A program made the translations under genes and the position numbers. From positions 1,488,001 through 1,552,000 of the forward strand of contig MSED01000013.1 of NCBI GenBank assembly GCA_002099365.1: 64,000 nt of DNA. Direction: 5' to 3'. Source of the stretch: Phialophora verrucosa. Taxonomy: Eukaryota > Ascomycota > Eurotiomycetes > Chaetothyriales > Herpotrichiellaceae. Shown one piece after another: positions 31,677 through 43,957 of the stretch (positions within the stretch are counted from its first letter, which is position 1; the number at the start of each line of letters is the position of its first letter). The notes under the pieces are model-generated. The model searched no databases and had not been told where the DNA came from. It saw nothing but the letters and a program-made list of their open reading frames with translations.

Positions 31677-33635
31677 TCAATGAGCCTTGCCGTTGGCCTT
31701 TAACAACGGCTGCCTCTCCACATCCACCGGCGCCTTGACCTCCCCTCCGTTGGTCGTGGCGCGAGCGCGCTGTTCACCCCGATTGGCGCGGAGCCACTCC
31801 TGCACCACGCCGCGGTAATCCGGCCCCATGTAGGGGCTGAAGAGCTCGGCGAAGATGTTGGCCTTGCGCCAGTAGGGCAGGCCGAGATCCTGCAGCAGGG
31901 AATCCATGTAGGGGACTTGATCGAAGACCAAATCGGGGAAGAAGCGCCCGTGGCCGTAGGGGGCGCGGTGCTTGGCATACTGGGCCATCAGCGCGGTTTC
32001 GTCAAAGACGGTGTCCGGGTCGGGGCGCTGCGAGAGGGCGTCGTTCAGGTACGCGTAGGCCCACAGGCATTGAAGCTCCATGCGCGGCGTGTTCGCCAGG
32101 TTGCTGAACATGGAGACGAAGGCGAGGGAGTGGTCGCCCGCTTTGGTGAGCCCCGGTGGTGCGATGGCCCGGTACAGTCGGAAGGGCGTGTAGTTTGCCT
32201 CCTTGTCCATGCCGGGGTTGAAGGGTTGGACTTCGCTCGAGGTCGGGCTTCTAAACGGACCGGCGAGGAGTCGGGGGAAGGATTCGCCAATCTTGGCGTT
32301 GGCTTTGGCGTTCAGCGCGTCCCAGAACTGGTGCTGGGAGGTGGTGTAGTTGCTCGAGGGAACGCCGAGGTCGGAGTGGCTCGTCTCGGGGAGGAACTTC
32401 AACGTAGGCTTGGCGGAGAAGCCGGTCGCGGTGACGAGGGCGTCGGCCTTGATGCTCAGCCCGGATTTGAAGGCGATGGCATGGTCGGAGAGCTGATGCA
32501 CGTCTTCGCGGTGGACTCGGACTTGGCCGGTCTTCACCATCTCGTAGATGTCCTTCTCGAAGCTGTAGATGCCCGACGCCGTGCCATACCAGAAGGGGCT
32601 CTGCTCGGGTTCCAAGACCTTGGTCCGCTCGTCTTTTAGCATGCCGCAGTCTTGGAGCGTCGCCTGGTGTAGATTGGCCCAGAATTTCTGCGAGATGGCC
32701 TTGCCGACGCGGGTGAAGTGGAGGAAATGTCGGATCCAGCCGAAGCCATCGTTCCACAGGTTCGGGCTGAAGAAAGACACGATCCGTCGGGCGGGCAGTT
32801 TCTCTCGCACCGCCTGCAGCGGACCCATGGTGTGTGCTGGGAAGATCCACTCCGGACCCTTGCCTGACTTGCGGATGATCCATTCCACGCTCTTACCAGC
32901 CATGCCTGCCAGATGGACCGCGTCGTATGCGGATTTTCCTCCCCCGAGAACGGCTATCTTTTCTACTTTCGAGTCGTCTGTAAGCGCCTTGCCTTGCATG
33001 CCCAGTTCGGCAGAGTGCATAATCGGTCCGCCAAATTCTTCAAAGCCACTCAGCTGGGGTCGGTTGGGGACGTTGGTGACGCCGGTCGCGATGATGAGCT
33101 TGCGCGCTTGGATGTTTGTGCCTGGGCGGAGTTTGACGTTCCAGCCTTGGATACCTTGAAGTTTAGAGATCTCAGCGACGTGCGATTCGAAGTCGATCAG
33201 GTTCAGGAGATCGAACTGTTCAGCGTAGGCTGTGATATACCGGTGCATTGCCTCGCCTGGGACATGTTGACCTGCCGGGACGCCGAAGCCATCGTGCATG
33301 GGGAAGTCTGAGAAGTCGATGCCGCCTCGAATATTGTTTGTTTTCAGCCCTGAGTAGATGTTCTCTTTCGACCAGACGCCACCGACAGTTTTATTCTGAC
33401 AAGCCAGCATGTCAGTTATTCATTTGACGCGACACTCGCTTAGCTGGCGCCAAAGACCTACCGAGTCGAGAATTTTGACCCGCGCGTCAGGTTCACATTC
33501 ACGTATCGTCTTTGCAGCACACAGCCCCGATGGCCCTGGGAAGTGGTAAGTCTCATGTGCGCGCGCAGGGCGGGCAGTGGGTTTTTTCATACCAGCACCG
33601 ACTATCAGATAGTCATACAGCTCCGCGGTCGACAT
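31677..33635 (-). CDS. Flavin-dependent monooxygenase (FMO-like)
   Basis: This is an FAD- and NADPH-dependent monooxygenase that probably oxygenates a small organic substrate. Exons are 33635-33593, 33535-33462 and 33395-31677. Introns are 57 and 66 nt (donors GTATGA and GTAGGT, acceptors CCCAG and GTCAG). The product is 611 residues. The first intron splits the FAD motif GAGPSG (GxGxxG, residues 13-18), which is restored by splicing. The second joins LDS to NKTVGGVW. The second dinucleotide motif is VLGGGKSAYDA at about 188-198, and the linker motif LIIATGVTNVPNRP lies at about 139-152. The C-terminal 200 residues extend beyond classical FMO length and end in a polar tail. The only nearby enzyme-related gene is the transporter at 35821, and I infer no pathway. 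The first ATG is at 33635. Confidence 0.88.
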
Positions 33636-35820
33636 CTCCAGCACTGGTGTCGCAATGTTGTCGCACTTTTGTTGTTGTAAAGCTCAGTAAAGGCGCGGGA
33701 GTGCGAAAAAGGTTTCCAGGACCATCTCGTAGGCAGAAGCTTGTAGTCGGGTTTAAAAAGTGAAGGATTGTCACTTAGGTCTGGCAGTGAGCAGTAGCAT
33801 CGTTCCAATCAGCTCGGGCGGCAACATTTGACTTATCATCTTTACTGGAATTCCAGTGAAGGCCAGGCGCGTGTGGGATTCGCCTGAGTCAGCCCCAGAT
33901 CCGTAAGCTGATGTCGAAGGAAGTCAATTGTGGCCTTTCGTAGCTGGCTTCCAAGAGCGTCCGGCGCTCGCAATCCAGACCAATGCACGTGCCACTCCTG
34001 TGGATGGTCGCTCGCCTATCGAGGCGACGTGGTTGGATATCCAGACACCTCCAAATATCGTTGCCTCCAGTTTCATCGGTTACCGACTTCGATACGGGGG
34101 GCGTCGGGGACTGGCCCTATCGGCCCATGGATCCGAAATTCGGGCGGCATCACATCTTCTGGAACGCCCAGTGAGAGACCGACAAGGTGGCGTGCGTGGG
34201 AGCGGGCCTCTAGAAGTCAGCCATCAGACCTCAGCCGCACATTCCGTCGGTCACAATCTCACCCCTCACAGCTCTCCAGCTCTTCCTCTAGCGCCTACCA
34301 CACTTGGTGTTCGAGCGGTCGCGTCATGAGGCTCACTTAGGAGACCACAATTTCTGGAGGGAGTTTTTGGAAGTGTGGAGAGCTGTGCCCGTGTGGGCAT
34401 GGTTATTGTGACATTGTGAAAAGGACGGTGCTGGTGAGGACAAACATCAAACAACGCCGTTTGAAATCAGTCGCCTGCAAGTGCCTGCGCTGGGTAAACA
34501 CGACAAACGCGCCGGGGCTGCGACGGTTGAAAGCACCTTCGACCTAATAATTACTGCCCTTGACAATGTGGCCCAAGTCCATCGTCTTCCTTCAGTTCAA
34601 CTGCACAGGGCGATCTCGTCAACAGCGCATTATGTGCTGTCCAGTCACATCGGCCGTGAACTTGCTGGGTCGCGGCATAGTCATCACACTCTGACCTTTG
34701 TTGGCGGCCTTTCGAGTTTCCGAGTACGAGCGGTTTTTGAACAGGATTGTTCGAGTCGCCTTCTGAAGAATCCAGCCTTCAAGAGCAGGAGCACGCTAAA
34801 TCAAATGTCCTGAGGCGCAAATGGTCGTCTTTCAAGGAACTTCGCCGCCGCTAGTTTTCGGCGCCCAAGGTCCTGCACACGCGCTTGGTCCGGTACTCGC
34901 ACAAGAAACCTCCCACGCCATTCGAGTTTATTATACCGACCATTCGCCTAAGCTCGTCGAAGACTCTATCAGCGGTGTCCAAAGGCTCCTAGAATGAAAT
35001 GCAAGAACTCACGCTTTACGACTCCAATCTGATGTGCGGGCCCAACTCGGGCGACGAAAGACGTTCTGCACAAGTGCCGCGAGACTAGACACATCTTGAC
35101 GGTAGGTAACACAGGTAACTGCAGGGTAACGCAGCCATACATGGCTGCATTGACTCGGTCGTCCGTGGCCTCGTTCTGTCCTGTGCCACCGGTCTTGAGG
35201 TATGGCAAAACATAGAGTCGACTTCGGGGCTTACCCGAGATATTTCCCTGGCTCAATGTCGTCTTCCACGATATCTCCATCATCACCATCGCGCAGAGTG
35301 AGAATGAGAACATATCGATATCGATGCCTTGCTTGACTGAGTAAGCATCCAGAATACAATACTGTCGACTCCCAGAGTTTACAGAGTCTTCAGTAGGCAG
35401 GTGTAAAACCGCACCCACAACTTCCACGGGGAAGCGATCTGAGCGAACTGACCAATCCGTCTACTTTGCCTCTTTCTTTTGTGCACGGCGGGAGTCGAGA
35501 GTCGGTGTTCAGCCTTTCTACGCCCTAACCTGCCAGTCAGGTGTTATTTGAATCTTCGTTCGAGCTTCTCTCGTTCACGGCGTCTCGTAGTGCGTGCACT
35601 GCGCGCTGTACACTGCATTCCGTACGCTATACGGAGTATTGGAGGGGCCATTTTCACAGTATAGGACAGGACAACACAGTACAGGTACGAGTACGCGTTG
35701 GACTCATGAGTCATGACAATCAAATCATCGTGGAATTATTTCAAGTCTGGAGACGGTTCGCATGCATCGCTCGTCAAGCATGACGGACTCATTTCTCACC
35801 ATCTCACCATCACCACCAGC
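33636..35820. other. Stretch without a supported gene (2.2 kb)
   Basis: This lies between the monooxygenase start and the stop of the sugar-type transporter, both on the minus strand. Overlapping open frames on the plus strand (about 33930-34340) and one on the minus strand (34969-35427, no ATG at its start) show no known domain. A TACGGAGTA element is at 35630-35638. Confidence 0.5.
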
Positions 35821-37691
35821 CTAACCGATCGCCACCGCAGTCTCGACAGCGGCTTTCTCGTTCCCGAGAATGACTTCCCTATGGCTGACCTGGCCGTGCT
35901 CATGGTCTTTCTCGCTGCCTTCGCTTCCATCCTCCTTTGCAGCCATGGCCACGGCGGCGACGGATCCCACGCATCGGTAGGTGCGGAATTTGCGGGCATG
36001 GAGTCGGGCTTCGAACTGTGGGTGGGAAGAAGAGCAAAAGTTAGCCAAAAGATGAACTATGCACAGATTCGTCGAGAGAATGAAACTTTTGGGGGATGGC
36101 TTTTCCTCTTCTGGATTTTTCTTGCGACAAGCAACGCATTTGTTTGACTTACCATTTCGTCAATCTCCTCGAAGGTCCGGTTCTGCACTTCAGGCAGGTA
36201 CAGCCAGGTCCACAGCGCGCCGAGAAGACACGACGGGAACCAGATGTAACCGTACTTGGGACCCCAGTTGAGCGAGTCGGGGTTGATGAAATAGGGGGCT
36301 GTGAAGGTCGCGAGCCAGGCGCCCAGGAAGCCGATCGAGGCCGCCAGGCCGAACGTGTAGGATCGAAGGCGCTGGGAGGGGAATTCGCCACCGCACAGCC
36401 ACGCGTACGTCGCGACCATGCCGTTGTAGCCGACGATGTAGACGACTGAGACGCCGACAATGACCTTTCCGGTCGAGGTGCTGGCGCCCTTTTTGTCGTA
36501 CACGACGGCGACGATCAGTTGCGTGATGCCGCAGAGACACATGCCGACGGTGAGGAAGACGCGCCGCCGGCCCCACCTCGTGATGATGGCGCTGTTGATC
36601 AAGATGGCGACCACGCCGACGGCGACCAGGATGCACGAGTTTTCGAACGCGGACCCGACTTTGGCCATCTCGAAGAAATATGTGCCGTAGGCTGTGCCAA
36701 ATTTGTCAGCCTGGAATTCGTGGAAGAAGGTGGGGGCATATCATTTGGATACTCACAGATCATGTACATGGCACCAGAGGCGGCTTGGAGGGAAACGGCG
36801 CCAACGGCCAGGAGCGTTCGTCGTCTGTCCACGGGGTTTTTGATCATGTCGAGAATGGCGGCGTTCTGGGCCAGGGCATTCTCGGCTTCGATAGCCTCGG
36901 TGATCTGGCTGACCTCGTCGTCGACCGTGTCGGGATACGGCCTCAGCCAGTTGAGAGCCTTGCGGGCCTTCTCGGTCTTCCCTTGGAGAAGATACCATCG
37001 GGGACTTTCGGGGATGAATATCAACCCAACAGATAAGATGCCCGGGACGATGTAAATGATGGCCAGCGAAACAATGTACTGGTCCTTGCCTTCGAGTTTG
37101 ACGGTGAAGTTGTCGATGATCGTGCCGACCAGAGTGCCAATTGACGTCCAGGACTGGAACAAGCCGATGACTAGACCTCGATATTTCGCCGGCGCACATT
37201 CTTGGAGGTAGAGCTGCGAAAATGTCATGAGCATGCCGTTCGCAATGCCGATCAGGAAACGGGCAAAGTAGAGAGCTCCGATGCTCGTCGTGGTCATCAT
37301 GACAATGTTGGAGACCACGCAGAGCAACGCAGCAATCCAGATGGACACCTTGCGGCCCGCGAACTTCGCAATCGGACCGGCCGTCGAGGAGCTGATGAAA
37401 GCTCCCAGAATCATCAGGGACGAGATGAGCTGCTGGCGTGTGTGATCGATGTTGTACCCAATGGGCGAAACGGACTTAGGAACCTCCGAGCCAAAGACCT
37501 ACGGACTGTCAGAATTCGCAGTATCGGCCAGACCGTTCTTGCAACCATACCTTCAAGAAGCCGGGCATGGCCTGGAGACCACCAATGATGCCGAAGTCGA
37601 CACCGTACTGGAACGGACACATGCTGACCAGTGTACATGCTGCGATGCACTTCCAGTGCGCTTTCAGGTTATCAGGCCTTGAGGACGCCAT
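35821..37691 (-). CDS. Sugar-porter-type MFS transporter
   Basis: This is a twelve-helix plasma-membrane transporter of the sugar porter family. Exons are 37691-37551, 37498-36757, 36691-36153 and 36015-35821. Introns are 52, 65 and 137 nt with good GTATGG, GTGAGT and GTAAGT donors, and TAG, CACAG and CACAG acceptors. The product is 538 residues. Motifs are YGVDFGIIGGLQAMPGF in helix 1, FAGRKVSIW in the 2-3 loop, PESPRWYLLQGK after helix 6, WGRRRVFLTVG in the 8-9 loop, and YLPEVQNRTFEEIDEMFEARL across the last junction, a classic sugar porter ending. The layout fits fungal glucoside or hexose permeases, but no substrate can be assigned. The upstream frame has no ATG before 37691. Its only near neighbour is the monooxygenase, 2.2 kb away on the same strand. 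Confidence 0.92.
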
Positions 37692-40600
37692 GGTGGACGA
37701 TTTCCTGACTGTCGACTGGTCCAAGGCAGATGATCAGGTGAGGTTGAAGGTGATATCGAACCGCCTGAGACAGACAGTTGATATATCAAAGGCAGTCAGT
37801 CCCAGCAGCCGACATGTTCAAAGCTGGTTGGGATGAAATGGCCAGCAACCAGTACAGTTCTGGCAACGGCATGAGGAGAAAAGCAGGAAGCCCCACGACG
37901 GAGGCAAAATGATAGCGCACCTCGTATCTGTGATTGGCAGAGGCCCGTCGCATAGCACCTAGACCGTGGGCGTGATTGGGGATGGTCCGGGGTAATGCTG
38001 GAGCGAGCTATGCCCAACGTCGATAATGACCCACTGGCAGATAATGGGTAGTCGACGTTGCCTAGGCTTGGCCTGGCCTCCGAGGCTTGCGCTTCAACCA
38101 GCCTCGCTCAGGGACAAGATGGGGGGGCGAGACGGTTGATCCATTGCCTCATCAGAGACAGACCGATGATCTCCCCATCATCGTGTTGACACAGATGTCA
38201 AGCATTTAGCCGCGAGCAACAACTAAGGGATGCTCTTCCTCTTCTCGCACGATCTGGTGGTCGTCCAGTATCTCTCAATAATCAGAAGTGATTCTACCAA
38301 GATGCGATACGCGGATCAGTAAGACAACCTGTAGAAGACGTCGGGCTGATTGAGTTTCGCCTCAGTGTTCGAGGAAGCTGGGCCTTGGAAGTGCGGGTAG
38401 GAACGTACATCCGAAGAGCTTCTACTCGTCTGGACGGTGGATTCTGTGGACCAAACCTTTTGCACGACACGGACCTCTCTCAATGCACCGCTTTCGAGCT
38501 TCTCCAGGATCTCCACGTTTTGAACTTCTGATCTGCAGATCTGGAGCCTGATCCTTTTCGATGTGCCTGTGGCCATGGCTGCTTGCAGACTTCTCCGCAA
38601 TGCTGGAGCCCCAGTGTCCAGTGCCCGGGCACGCCGGGACTCGGCCATATGTTTGTAACCGACGTGCGGGGGCAGGATGGCTTTCGGCTTTCGCACCTTG
38701 CCCAAATAGCCCCCTGAATGAAGCTGGGAAGGTGTGATTCATTTTCCTAAAAGGGCGACTCCGGCTGTAATTAGTGCAAGCCACAAGCATGTCCGACAGG
38801 AGATACACGTGTTGCTCTTGCGATTCACACATTCCCGATGTGTAACCCCAGTGTTGAGCTAGAGACGCCTAGAAGATCGTCACGGTATCGCGCAGACCGG
38901 ACTCCGAACTCGTATAGCTACAGCAAGAAATTGCAGCCGGGATGTCTCAAATGCCTGGGACATACCCGAAAAGGGGCCCTCCAGGGACCGGAATCGGATA
39001 ATGTTCGATCAACGGGCAGTGTGCTGTCGTAACTTGCATTTGCCATAACTATATTGGTTCGAGCCGGATAGTATGGCGCCATGTGGCAGAACAGTCACAC
39101 ATATCACACCGACGTAGAGATCTTGCTGACCATCTTCACCTACGACCGCCCGCCAGATGATTGTCTTCTTGCGGGGACTCCGCTCTGACAAGCGCACAGT
39201 CTTACTTGAATATCAGTCCCTACGATGTAGCCCATGCTTGCAGAAATACAAGCAGGCAGGGTGCCGTGGTCCACCTTCGGAGCCGCTGTGAGAAACATGG
39301 AATCGCCGCACCTTCCACTGATGCTCTGCTGCAAGCCAGGACGTAGCCAGCGTAGGCAGTAGCTCGCGGAAACCGGAAGGCTCTAGATTGGCATGTGTGA
39401 AGTACCATCATCACACCTTGAGGGAGGGCTGCGAGTTCTCACTGTAGCTCGCAGACGGGCGACGCGGTTCTGGATGTTGCTGAGTCCTTGCCGATGCGTC
39501 AAGAGGCCATTCTCCATTTGCAGCAAGTGCACTTGGGCATTTTCCAGACCTGGAGAACGACTCGGCCGCCCTGAATTGCGCGAGTCTCTTGATCGGTCAG
39601 GGTCATCGGCGAACCCTGTACCTTTTTGCCCTTCGAAGGTGCTTTTTGCGGGTGTAAAATCTAGGCTCGCCTGTGCATAACTGGGTCAACCAGGTTATTT
39701 GACACGGCATTTGAGGGACATCCCAATTGGCCCGGTTTTGTATTTCGCTGTACCATCAATGCTCTTTTGATCCGCACTCATGATTTTGCACCGAGGGTCG
39801 AAGCTTATGGCCTGCGCCATACCTCGTCGCACCGGGCGGCACCCCTAGAGTCTTGGAGCTTCGCCGGAACCAACGAGAGATGTCGCTGTATCTATTGATG
39901 CTGGGTAAATTGTCAATTACTTCTGATTCTTGAGTCGGGTGCCTCTGGTACGACTTGGCTGATCTCTCACTCGCGGCCAGGCGGATACTTCGGGGAGACC
40001 ACCTTGTCAGCTGCCAGCTTGCAAATCAGATACGCTGAGGAAGGTTGTATTGCAACTGCACCAACCCTGCAATGCGATGATGTTGGATCGTGGCAGGGGC
40101 AAAACTACCACTCGGTAAACCATAGGGTCAATTGCCCAGAACAGAAATCGACGTCCTCTTTCCACCTCTACAATGTGGTCAGTTGTTCGCTCCATGGCAA
40201 CTGCCTTTGACTTATCCTCAAGAACTGATATGATTTGACGAATCTCGGTTGGTGACTGTTGTATCTCACCCTCCCCATTCGAAACGGCGAAGACGGGTAG
40301 GTGGAATGTGCACTTGTCAGACCTGTTGCGGTGGCAGCGCCAGTGCCATGAAATTTGCAATCCAAGTGCACAATTGTAATGGGCTCGCCAACTGAGCGAG
40401 ATCAGATCTCAAATTTTCTTGCCCATAATGTCTTTTTTTGAGCCCTTCAAGCAGAGGAGCAGAAAGGCAACATCGCCACGCGACTTGGTGATGCGAAGGT
40501 GTGGAAAAACGCTGGGCGCCTCACGCCGGATTGGGACGGGGTGATCGCCGCCCTATGCTCCCAACCCCCCCCCCCCCACCCCTCCTTCCCCGGCTTACCC

Positions 40601-40795
40601 TGACTCGCGGAAGCCGCCGTGTAACTCGTATCACCTGTCATTGGGCGCAGGTTTTCAGTGGACGAGCCACCCGCCTCGCTCTTTCGGAAAATGCCAGCGG
40701 GGAAACGGTTAGAACCGAAATCGCTGAGAGGTAAATCTTTAGAGTTTTTGGTTAACAGCAAGTGAAGTATTTTTGGTGGCCATTAGGATATTAAA
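37692..40795. other. Stretch without a supported gene (3.1 kb)
   Basis: This is the longest gap in the window. A minus-strand frame at 38648-38316 starts with ATG and gives about 110 residues of unrecognised sequence. It could be a remnant exon. Nothing else is gene-like. A run of 13 C residues lies at 40565-40577, upstream of the HET gene. No terminal repeats or transposase frames are visible. Confidence 0.5.
40565..40577. repeat. Poly-C tract
   Basis: Thirteen cytosines in a row within a C-rich segment, about 220 bp upstream of the HET gene start. Confidence 0.9.
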
Positions 40796-43700
40796 ATGGA
40801 CCACTTTCCGCTCCCAAGCGGCGTCTCCATCAATTTGTTCGAGGTACCGTTTCTCGAAACGACGCTCGAGTACGACGGCGAGGGGTTCTTAACCTTCCAC
40901 GAACGGCACAAGTTCGACTGCACGAAAGTAGACGACTCCCGCACTCCCGAGGAGGTCGCCGCCTTCATCCAGACATGGCTCTACTTCAGCTTCCTGCAAG
41001 CGTTCATAGGGGAGCCGATTGACAAATACATGTTCCGCGTCCGCCGCGCGGGGAACCCCAACGGATTCAGGCTCTCGTCCTTGGCGCTCAAGGAGCAGGG
41101 TTTGAAGCTGTATTCATTCAGGGACGACGACGGCAAGGGAGACGACGTGGGGCTCACGTTTTTGAACGAGGAGGTCACGGACGGGTGGCTCAATCGCCTC
41201 AAGCTCATCGTCTACGCGCAAAATCGGTGCCTCGAGCTCGACAAGACCTACCGCGAAGGGCCCGAGCCCGTGCCCACCGTGCTGTTATCGGTCAGGGTGC
41301 TGCTGGACACGCTGGCAATGGTGTGCCTCGGCATCGAGCCGCTGAAGCCGGGTTCGACTTCGCCGACAGCCGTGATCAGCAACAAGAGGAAGGACGTCGG
41401 CCTCGCCAAGTCCAGCGCGCAGCTGCTGCTGGGTTTCCACGCGAAGGAAGTGTCCACGATGATGTGGATGCTGCCGAGCGTCGAGTCAGCCGCTACGACG
41501 AGGCTGATTAGCCGGATGATGGCGGAGAGGGGATGGTGCCGCTTCCAGATCAGGCAGATTCTGGAAACGTTCCAATCCCCGCTTGCTTGCTACGCCGCCC
41601 ACCTTCGACGGCACAATCCGGGAGTCACGCACGAGAACTGCTCCGAGGAGGCGTGCGTGGCTTTCAACATCAACGCGGCGACGTACCAGACCCGCCACGT
41701 CAGGGAGAGCTGCAAATGGGACTCATTGTCCGTTCCGGCCTTCGAGATGATGAGGATAATTGACCAAGGAAAAATCCCTTTGGTGTTCCTCACCCAGAAC
41801 TCTAGGAAGGAGCTATGCCTGGGCATCAAAGCGGCCACCGTCGCCGATACCTACGTCGCCTTCTCGCACGTGTGGTCCGACGGTCTTGGCAACGCGGCCG
41901 CGAACTCGCTGCCTTACTGCCAGATCGTGAAGCTGGTCATGTCCTTGGACGCATCGTACAAGAGTGCCCTCGCCTACAACATGCGGGGCATCTTCGCCTG
42001 CGGCATGGGCCCCATGGACACGATCAGGATGACCAAAGTACTCCGGGTTAAGCACTTCTGGATCGATACCCTGTGCATACCCGCGGCGGGCGACCCGAAC
42101 GTGCCCGATTTCGAGATGGTGAAGGAGCTCAAGCGAAAGGCGATCAACAGCATAGCACCAACGTTCGCCGGCGCTTCTCGTGTCGTTGTTCTCGACAGCG
42201 AGATAATGAACCGTCTTCAACTCAAGGGAGCGGACTGGCTGGAGGTCATTATGCGCCTGGCTTACTCCAAATGGATCGGGAGGTGCTGGACGCTCGAAGA
42301 AGGAGCGCTAAGCCGGCTTTGCCAGCTGCAATGCATCGACGGCTGCTTCGATCCCAAGAACACGCTCTTGAGGGTGGGCCACAACCAATACTCCCGCTGG
42401 TTCCTGAAAAACCCGGACTACGTTGATGCCGCTAAGTACGTCGACAAGTTCAGCTGGCGGACGGTGAGGATGTTCAGCTTCCCCCTCGAGGACTTACTGG
42501 ACCACCTGCTCTTCGATGAGCGGAAGGAGGCGTTGCAAAACATGGGGCGCAAGCTACCCACGAATGACCTCAATGACGAGACGATGGCGCATTTCGTGAG
42601 CTGCTGGAACGCGCTCGCGGTGCGACAAACGTCCAGGATCGCGGACAGGACCGCGATACTAGCTAACCTGATGGACCTCAACGCGTTCAAGATCCTAAGC
42701 TGCGCGTCGCCGATGATGGCGCTGCTCGGGAGCATGCCGGGGGTTCCACTGTCAGTGCTGTACAACGATGGCCCCAAAGATGATGGCGGCGGCGAAGAGC
42801 GGCTGATAAATCCGGAATTCCAATATTATAACCGTTGGCTCCCACTATACCCCAGCAACTTCCGCCTCGTGTCCAACGATTACATGAAGTGGACCGATGA
42901 GTTCCTCGAGTTGGAACGTCGACCAAAATATACCCACATGTTCCTCGTCAACGATGCCAGCCTGCCCAGCGCCGATGTCGCCGAGTTTCACTTCGAGGAG
43001 ACCCAAGAACAAGAACAGCTGCAATACATATGTCGCGTCGAATTCCTCCGTCACCGGCAGGGGAATATATCGGATGTAAGCGTAAACTGTCTGATAATCG
43101 ACAAGGATGAGGACATGATGGGCATTCGCAGCATGACTTCCGACGGCAAGCTCATCGGAGCCTGCGTGCAGGTTACGGAAATTGCGGAGGAAGCTATATC
43201 AAACCGCTCAAACATGACTTTCATGGACAGAATAAATGCCGAGGAGAATGCTTCCAAGATCGCCGTCACTGCTGTATACGATTGCCCGATCCGTGTTTCT
43301 GTCACGAAGATTGGCGCAGGCGCGAAGTTCGATGCCTCATCTACGACTTCGCTCGTTCTACTCCCCTTTTGGTCACTGAAGCTACGACACAGTAAGTCTA
43401 GCAACCCTTTTCGGTAGTATGCATTTCATCCCCAGCCTAACGCTTCTGTTTTTGAATCTTCAGACTCCCCAAAGTCGCTTCAAATCAGGCCCCGCGTTTC
43501 CACCGCTGACCTGGGCATCGTGAATATGTGGTTCTGGTTCCTCGCTGCTTCTCCATTCGCCACCGTCGGCCTGGTGTCTTCGGGCATGCTCGTTTACATC
43601 ACGTTCAAGTTCTGGTCGCAGTTCACCCCCTTCGGCCGCTTCGGCATCCTGATGTGGCACTTCCTCCGTGCCCTCGGCGGACTCTGGGGCGAGATAACGG

Positions 43701-43957
43701 GTTCCAACACCATCCAAGTGCTCGACATATTCTGCACGTGCGTCTACGCCGGCGTCAAGTCCCACCTAACGAGGCTGGACTACTGGTTTGTCGGAATGCA
43801 GCTGGTGAGCAGGTTCGGGTGCATAATCATGGACGTTCTCTACAAGAAGCTCGTGGCGCCGGGTGTCTACGACGAGTGGATCGCGAGTTACGGACCGAAC
43901 CCGCCCGACGAGGCGCAGCTGAAGTGGACGAGGAGGGTGCACAAAATGTACGGATGA
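40796..43957 (+). CDS. HET-domain protein with hydrophobic C-terminal module
   Basis: This is a heterokaryon-incompatibility (HET) domain protein; the family controls allorecognition cell death in fungi. Exons are 40796-43391 and 43464-43957, with a 72-nt intron (donor GTAAGT, acceptor CTTCAG), giving 1029 residues. The HET core is seen as YVAFSHVWSDGLGN (from residue 353), FWIDTLCIPAAGDP (from about 421), GASRVVVLDSEI and GRCWTLEEGAL (about 495-505). About 350 residues precede the domain and are unassigned. Exon 2 encodes a segment with one strong hydrophobic stretch, NMWFWFLAASPFATVGLVSS... to KFW, and two weaker ones, so membrane attachment is likely. Third codon positions are GC-rich. There is no NLR, ankyrin or WD repeat partner next to it. 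Involvement in incompatibility is inferred, since many HET genes lack known partners. Confidence 0.87.

Noticed and set aside
38316..38648. Minus-strand frame of about 110 codons in the 3.1-kb gap
   Set aside because: Starts with ATG but matches nothing known; at most a gene remnant.
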